Part shown: piece by piece, positions 4,556-7,501 of the stretch
Layout: every line of letters begins with the position of its first letter
Numbering within the stretch: the stretch's first letter is position 1
Assembly (NCBI GenBank): GCA_018830365.1
Contig: JAHJSK010000028.1
Location: 1-7,501 of the forward strand
Direction: 5' to 3'
Length of the DNA: 7,501 nt
Origin: Patescibacteria group bacterium
Lineage (GTDB): Bacteria; Patescibacteriota; Minisyncoccia; Minisyncoccales; CG1-02-41-26
Position numbers and translations under genes: made by a program
The notes under the pieces: model-generated
Seen by the model: only the letters and a program-made list of their open reading frames with translations
What the model was told of the DNA's origin: nothing
Databases searched by the model: none

Positions 4556-5185
4556 ATGGAAAAAAATACAGAAAATTTTTTAAGACGAGAACCTTCTATT
4601 GAGGACAAAAGCGACGAAGAGATTTTCCAAAACTATATGGAAGATCTTGAATTATTGCCTGAAGATTTTGACAAAAAAATTCTTGATATTGAAAGTCGCT
4701 CCGCTAAATTTGCAAAATGGGCAAAAGAGCACAATGTGAGTTCTGAAATTTACAGCTTAGAGCCAGAACAAGAATTTCAGGAGAAAACAAAAAGTGTAAA
4801 GGGCCGAGCAGAGAACATACCATTTCAAAATGAAGCGTTTGATTTAGTCATATCAAATTGTTCCATTCCAAATGAACTTTCTGGAAAAAATCCAAAAACA
4901 TTAAAGGAAAAAGTTAGGAGTAGCTTAATTGAAATGATGCGTGTTGTAAAGCCAGGCGGAGAAATTCGTTTAGGAAGAGTTCTTTATAAATCGCAACAAG
5001 AACGAGGCAAGATAATAGACGATGTATTGAACGAGTTGTGCGAAAAATATGATGCGGAAATTGAAAAAATTTCTCAACCACTTGCGGATATTTATAAGTA
5101 TGATGCAAATCATAAACCAGTAAAATTACTTGCGCAGGTGTACTTCATAAAAATCCGCAAGCCGATCAAAAAAAATAAATTATAA
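4556..5185 (+). CDS. Class I methyltransferase-like protein with a degenerate SAM-binding motif
   Basis: A 209-residue protein whose order of motifs follows Methyltransf_11 enzymes. KKILDI (41-46) is strand 1; IYSLEP (Glu69) is the strand-2 acidic position; GRAENIPFQNEAFDLVISN (83-101) is the typical A-E-x-(L/I)-P-F-x-x-x-(S/A)-F-D-x-(V/I) block; and MMRVVKPGGEIRLGRV (127-142) is the post-motif III segment. The glycine-rich loop after strand 1, normally (D/E)xGxGxG, reads DIESRSAKFA with no glycine at all, so SAM binding may be altered or lost. There is no target-specific domain, so the substrate cannot be guessed. It starts 4 bases after the nucleotidyltransferase stop and so probably belongs to the same operon. 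No strong Shine-Dalgarno is visible. Confidence 0.72.
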   Translation: MEKNTENFLRREPSIEDKSDEEIFQNYMEDLELLPEDFDKKILDIESRSAKFAKWAKEHNVSSEIYSLEPEQEFQEKTKSVKGRAENIPFQNEAFDLVISNCSIPNELSGKNPKTLKEKVRSSLIEMMRVVKPGGEIRLGRVLYKSQQERGKIIDDVLNELCEKYDAEIEKISQPLADIYKYDANHKPVKLLAQVYFIKIRKPIKKNKL

Positions 5186-5248
5186 TCCGCGGGCAAACAC
5201 AAAAAAATATTTTTTTATTTTTAATAAAACCATACGCGCGCAATTAAA

Positions 5249-5905
5249 ATGACAAACAAAATAACAAGTCAAAATTTAAAAATAAAAAAAACGCAAAAAA
5301 ATTTTGTTTACAATTTTGTTAAAAAATATTACTCGCAAAATCAATTTGAGCTTTTATATAATCAATTACAGCAAAATTTTAATTGTCAGGAAACTTCTAG
5401 CACTGCTAGAATTTTAGACGCGGTTTCTCTGTTATTGGAATTTTGTCAAAACAAAAGAAATTATAAACACGAGCCAATTGATTTATTGGAAAAAAATTCT
5501 AGCGTTCCATACAAAATTAACCCGAAAATTTTTTACGACAAAAAAGAAAAAAAATACATTTTATTAACCACTCCTTTGTTTGAATATCTAATAAAAAATT
5601 TACCCCTCACCTTTTTTCCACCAGGAAAAAAGGTGAGGGGTTTGCATCGCGACAAAAAACGACTCGCCGCAACTGCTCAATTTTATATCGCTCAAGGATT
5701 ATACAGGATAATTTTCAAATCCCAATTTTCAATTTTCAAAAAAGAAAAAAAAGACCTCCCAATTTTTTTCGGAGGAGGAATTGCTAATAATAAAATAATT
5801 TCAAACTACCTTGAATCAAAAGGAGTTTATGTAAATAAAAAAATTCCGAGAGGCGATGCGGGAATTTCTTTTGGTCAAATTATGTATTATCTTTACGCTA
5901 AGTAG
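5249..5905 (+). CDS. HypF C-terminal-domain protein (stand-alone Kae1-like C-lobe)
   Basis: HypF carbamoyltransferases make the cyanide ligands of [NiFe]-hydrogenases. This 218-residue protein matches only their C-terminal part. TSSTARILDAVSLLLEFCQN (49-68) corresponds to the SS(M/A)GRLFDAVAALLG segment, followed by an E-P-I-x-LE element. TAQFYIAQGLYRII (142-155) corresponds to the FH..LA helix. PIFFGGGIANNKII (171-184) corresponds to SGGVFQNRxL, and IPRGDAGISFGQ (199-210) to the VPPNDGGLALGQ signature. The acylphosphatase, zinc-finger and YrdC-like domains and the HHxAH metal site of the Kae1-like domain are all absent. No hydrogenase gene is in view, so classic HypF chemistry is unlikely. 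Residues about 119-132 come from a palindromic element. It lies 63 bases after the methyltransferase-like gene and converges with aspS. Confidence 0.75.
   Translation: MTNKITSQNLKIKKTQKNFVYNFVKKYYSQNQFELLYNQLQQNFNCQETSSTARILDAVSLLLEFCQNKRNYKHEPIDLLEKNSSVPYKINPKIFYDKKEKKYILLTTPLFEYLIKNLPLTFFPPGKKVRGLHRDKKRLAATAQFYIAQGLYRIIFKSQFSIFKKEKKDLPIFFGGGIANNKIISNYLESKGVYVNKKIPRGDAGISFGQIMYYLYAK
5602..5641. repeat. Perfect 18-bp-stem palindrome inside the HypF-like gene
   Basis: ACCCCTCACCTTTTTTCC (5602-5619) and its exact reverse complement (5624-5641) flank an ACCA loop. It is read in frame as PLTFFPPGKKVRG between LIKNL and LHRDKKR, adding about 14 residues. The inner core recurs at 7381-7415 upstream of aspS with a different loop. 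Confidence 0.93.
5723..5736. repeat. Two tandem copies of the heptamer CAATTTT within the HypF-like gene
   Basis: CAATTTT at 5723-5729 and 5730-5736, with a related AATTTTC-like stretch just upstream at 5710-5716. It encodes the SQFSIFK stretch between the two conserved blocks, where homologues need only a short linker. This is low-complexity A+T-rich sequence, so its significance is modest. Confidence 0.5.
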
Positions 5906-5942
5906 GCATTGATGCCAAAAAGCTATTTGGATGTTTTAAAAA

Positions 5943-7364
5943 TTATGACTGGGCTTTAATGCCTTTTATTTTTATTCCTAATTTTTCTAATTGTTTTTTA
6001 TCTACTTCGCTTGGCGCATTCATCATCAAATCTTTTCCATCTCCGGTTTTCGGAAAAACTATTACCTCGCGGATATTGGGTTCGTTTTGTAAAATCATCA
6101 TTAATCTGTCAATTCCGGGAGCAATTCCACCGTGCGGCGGAACGCCATATTGAAACGCCTCAAACATATGGCCAAATTGTTTTTCAATATCTTTTGGTTC
6201 ATTTCCCATTGCCTCAAAAATCGCTTTTAATAATTCCGGGTCATGAATTCTAATTGACCCGCCAGCAATTTCGTAACCATTTAAAACAAAATCATATTGA
6301 TAAGCGCCAATTGCTGATGGGTCATTTTTAAATTTCTGCCAAAAATCCTCAACATTTTCAACTTTCGGCATAGTAAAAGGATGGTGAACCGCGTCCCACC
6401 GTTTTTCTTCTTTTTTATATTCAAACATTGGAAAATCAACAACAAAAAGAAATGCTAATTCATCTGGGTTATTTTTGTCATCGCGAATATCCGGCTTATC
6501 TGAATTATATTTTTCCATTGCTTTTTTATAAGACATTCTTAAAAATTTTCCGTTTTCATCAAGTTTAATTTTTTTATTTGGATAAAGTTTTCGCGCCATT
6601 GCAAGATAAAGTTCTTCAGTTAAATTTAAAATTTCTTCTTGACTTGTAAAGCTCATTTCCAAGTCCAGTTGAGTAAATTCCGGCTGGCGATCGCCTCGCG
6701 TGTCTTCATCGCGAAAACATTTAACAATTTGAAAATATTTTTCAAAACCAGCAACCATTAAAAGCTGTTTGTATTGTTGCGGAGATTGCGGAAGCGCGTA
6801 AAATTTTCCGGGGTGTAAGCGAGATGGCACCAAATAATCGCGAGCGCCTTCAGGCGTTGATTTGCCCAAAATCGGCGTTTCAATTTCAACAAAATCTTTT
6901 TCAAATAAAAAGTCGCGGATAAATTTAATAACCATAGCTCGCATTCTCAAGTTTTTTTGCATTCGTTCGCGCCGCAAATCAATGTATCTGTATTGCAAAC
7001 GAACTTCTTCATTTATTTCTTTTCCGTCTCCAGTTATATCAAAGGGCGGTGTTTTTGCTTCGTTAAGTATTGTTATTTCAAGAATTTCCATTTCAATGTC
7101 TCCGTTCTGTTTGTCTTTTTGTACGGCTCGTTCTGGCCGCTGATTGACTTTGCCGCGCGCTTCAATAACCCATTCCTGCCTTATTCTTGACCCTGTTTCA
7201 AGGGCTTTTATATTGTTTGACAAAATAACTCCTTGTACCTTTCCAGACATATCGCGAAAATTAAAAAACATAAGTTTTCCCTGATCGCGACAAACATCAA
7301 CCCATGCCTTTATGGTTACTTCTTGACCAATATAATTTTTAAGATTTTTAATATATGTTCTCAT
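5943..7364 (-). CDS. aspS: Aspartyl-tRNA synthetase lacking the GAD insertion domain
   Basis: Charges tRNA-Asp with aspartate in the cytoplasm. The 473-residue protein has the OB-fold anticodon-binding domain (residues about 1-105: VTIKAWVDVCRDQGKLMFFN, then FRDMSGKVQGV). The class II catalytic core follows: motif 1 around FVEIETPILGKSTPEGARDY, substrate loop KFYALPQSPQQYKQLLM, motif 2 FRDEDTRGDRQPEFTQLDLE, and motif 3 GIAPGIDRLMMIL. The C-terminus IVFPKTGDGKDLMMNAPSEV is bacterial-type. Bacterial AspRS is about 590 residues with a GAD domain after YGSDKPDLR. Here KYNSDKPDIRDD passes in a few residues to LAFLFVVDFPMFEY, so that domain is missing, with nothing else broken. At the position of the RRDH/RRDL anticodon-binding residue that correlates with tRNA-Asp/Asn discrimination there is a Gln (RDQG, residue 28), so specificity is undecided. 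Start ATG 7362-7364, no Shine-Dalgarno. Confidence 0.97.
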   Translation of the reverse strand: MRTYIKNLKNYIGQEVTIKAWVDVCRDQGKLMFFNFRDMSGKVQGVILSNNIKALETGSRIRQEWVIEARGKVNQRPERAVQKDKQNGDIEMEILEITILNEAKTPPFDITGDGKEINEEVRLQYRYIDLRRERMQKNLRMRAMVIKFIRDFLFEKDFVEIETPILGKSTPEGARDYLVPSRLHPGKFYALPQSPQQYKQLLMVAGFEKYFQIVKCFRDEDTRGDRQPEFTQLDLEMSFTSQEEILNLTEELYLAMARKLYPNKKIKLDENGKFLRMSYKKAMEKYNSDKPDIRDDKNNPDELAFLFVVDFPMFEYKKEEKRWDAVHHPFTMPKVENVEDFWQKFKNDPSAIGAYQYDFVLNGYEIAGGSIRIHDPELLKAIFEAMGNEPKDIEKQFGHMFEAFQYGVPPHGGIAPGIDRLMMILQNEPNIREVIVFPKTGDGKDLMMNAPSEVDKKQLEKLGIKIKGIKAQS

Positions 7365-7378
7365 ATCGGAAAGTATTT

Positions 7379-7417
7379 ATCCCTCACCTTTTTTCCGAAG
7401 GGAAAAAGGTGAGGGAT
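7379..7417. repeat. Palindromic element just upstream of aspS, sibling of 5602-5641
   Basis: CCCTCACCTTTTTTCC (7381-7396), loop GAAG, then GGAAAAAGGTGAGGG (7401-7415). The outer AT pairs extend the stem to 7379-7417. The right arm has one A fewer than the left has T, so one base is bulged. Apart from loop and that base the core matches the palindrome inside the HypF-like gene. It ends 15 bases before the aspS ATG and would be transcribed in or overlap its leader. There is no T tract placing it as a terminator. Confidence 0.85.
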
Positions 7418-7454
7418 TTATCTTGAAAGCAAATTGAGATGTTTGAGTTCACCC

Positions 7455-7501
7455 TGTTAAATGCCCTGAAGGGCAATTCGCCAAAGGCGAATTATTTAAC
7501 A
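7455..7501. repeat. 47-nt nested palindrome with three-way-junction geometry
   Basis: TGTTAAAT (7455-7462) pairs with ATTTAACA (7494-7501). Enclosed are GCCC-tgaa-GGGC (7463-7474) and AATTCGCC-aaa-GGCGAATT (7475-7493). Every base outside the two hairpin loops is paired and no base is left over at the junction. The element touches the window end, so its outer limit is not known. Confidence 0.8.

Noticed and set aside
5200..5225. A-run/T-run palindrome after the methyltransferase-like gene as an intrinsic terminator
   Set aside because: The stem has no G+C pairs, so it is expected by chance in this DNA.
5905..5916. GGCA-ttga-TGCC hairpin between the HypF-like gene and aspS as a terminator
   Set aside because: Four pairs only, and followed by A rather than T on the plus strand; on the minus strand the T run precedes the hairpin.
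7455..7501. tRNA or tRNA-like gene in the terminal nested palindrome
   Set aside because: At 47 nt it is too short. It lacks D, anticodon and T-arm consensus bases, and has only two inner arms.

Overview
This window is strongly A+T-rich, with small tightly packed genes, almost no recognisable Shine-Dalgarno sequences, several toxin-antitoxin-like modules, and a shortened aspartyl-tRNA synthetase that lacks the usual bacterial GAD insertion. I infer a Candidate Phyla Radiation (Patescibacteria, probably Parcubacteria-like) genome. That is an inference from gene style; there is no rRNA or other phylogenetic marker beyond AspRS. TGA is used as an ordinary stop (hicB and the DUF6922 gene end in it), so I see no sign of the UGA-Gly code.

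Layout. Positions 1-3505 are a minus-strand block. In transcription order it holds: an anaerobic-RNR-type radical SAM activase (2624-3505), a YraN/UPF0102 nuclease-fold protein (2204-2608), a PIN-toxin module whose antitoxin is split by a -1 frameshift and whose toxin carries an in-frame TAA (1436-2126), a DUF4258/DUF2283 pair (1011-1491), a gene of unknown function with an internal duplication and a 7-bp frameshifting duplication (376-796), and a HicB/HicA pair (1-354, hicA cut by the window edge). Positions 3653-5905 are on the plus strand: a DUF6922-type protein overlapping an AbiEii-like nucleotidyltransferase, a methyltransferase-like protein with a degenerate SAM motif, and a stand-alone C-terminal piece of HypF. 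aspS (5943-7364) runs on the minus strand and converges on the HypF-like gene. The last 137 bases hold two strongly palindromic elements and no gene. No stretch longer than 300 bases lacks a gene.

The striking theme is palindromic and repeat DNA inside reading frames. The radical SAM gene carries two in-frame insertions (about 15 and 51 codons) made of inverted repeats and a four-copy heptamer. The HypF-like gene carries a perfect 18-bp-stem palindrome, in frame, whose near-identical sibling lies just upstream of aspS. The window ends in a 47-nt element that folds on paper into a three-way junction with no unpaired junction bases. This resembles the known behaviour of Rickettsia palindromic elements, here in what looks like a CPR genome.

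The second theme is the antitoxin of the PIN module. Its frame break falls exactly on an A_AAA_AAG heptamer in the phase used for -1 ribosomal frameshifting in dnaX. This is either a programmed frameshift or a one-base homopolymer lesion. The nonsense codon in the adjacent toxin argues for decay, so both readings stay open.
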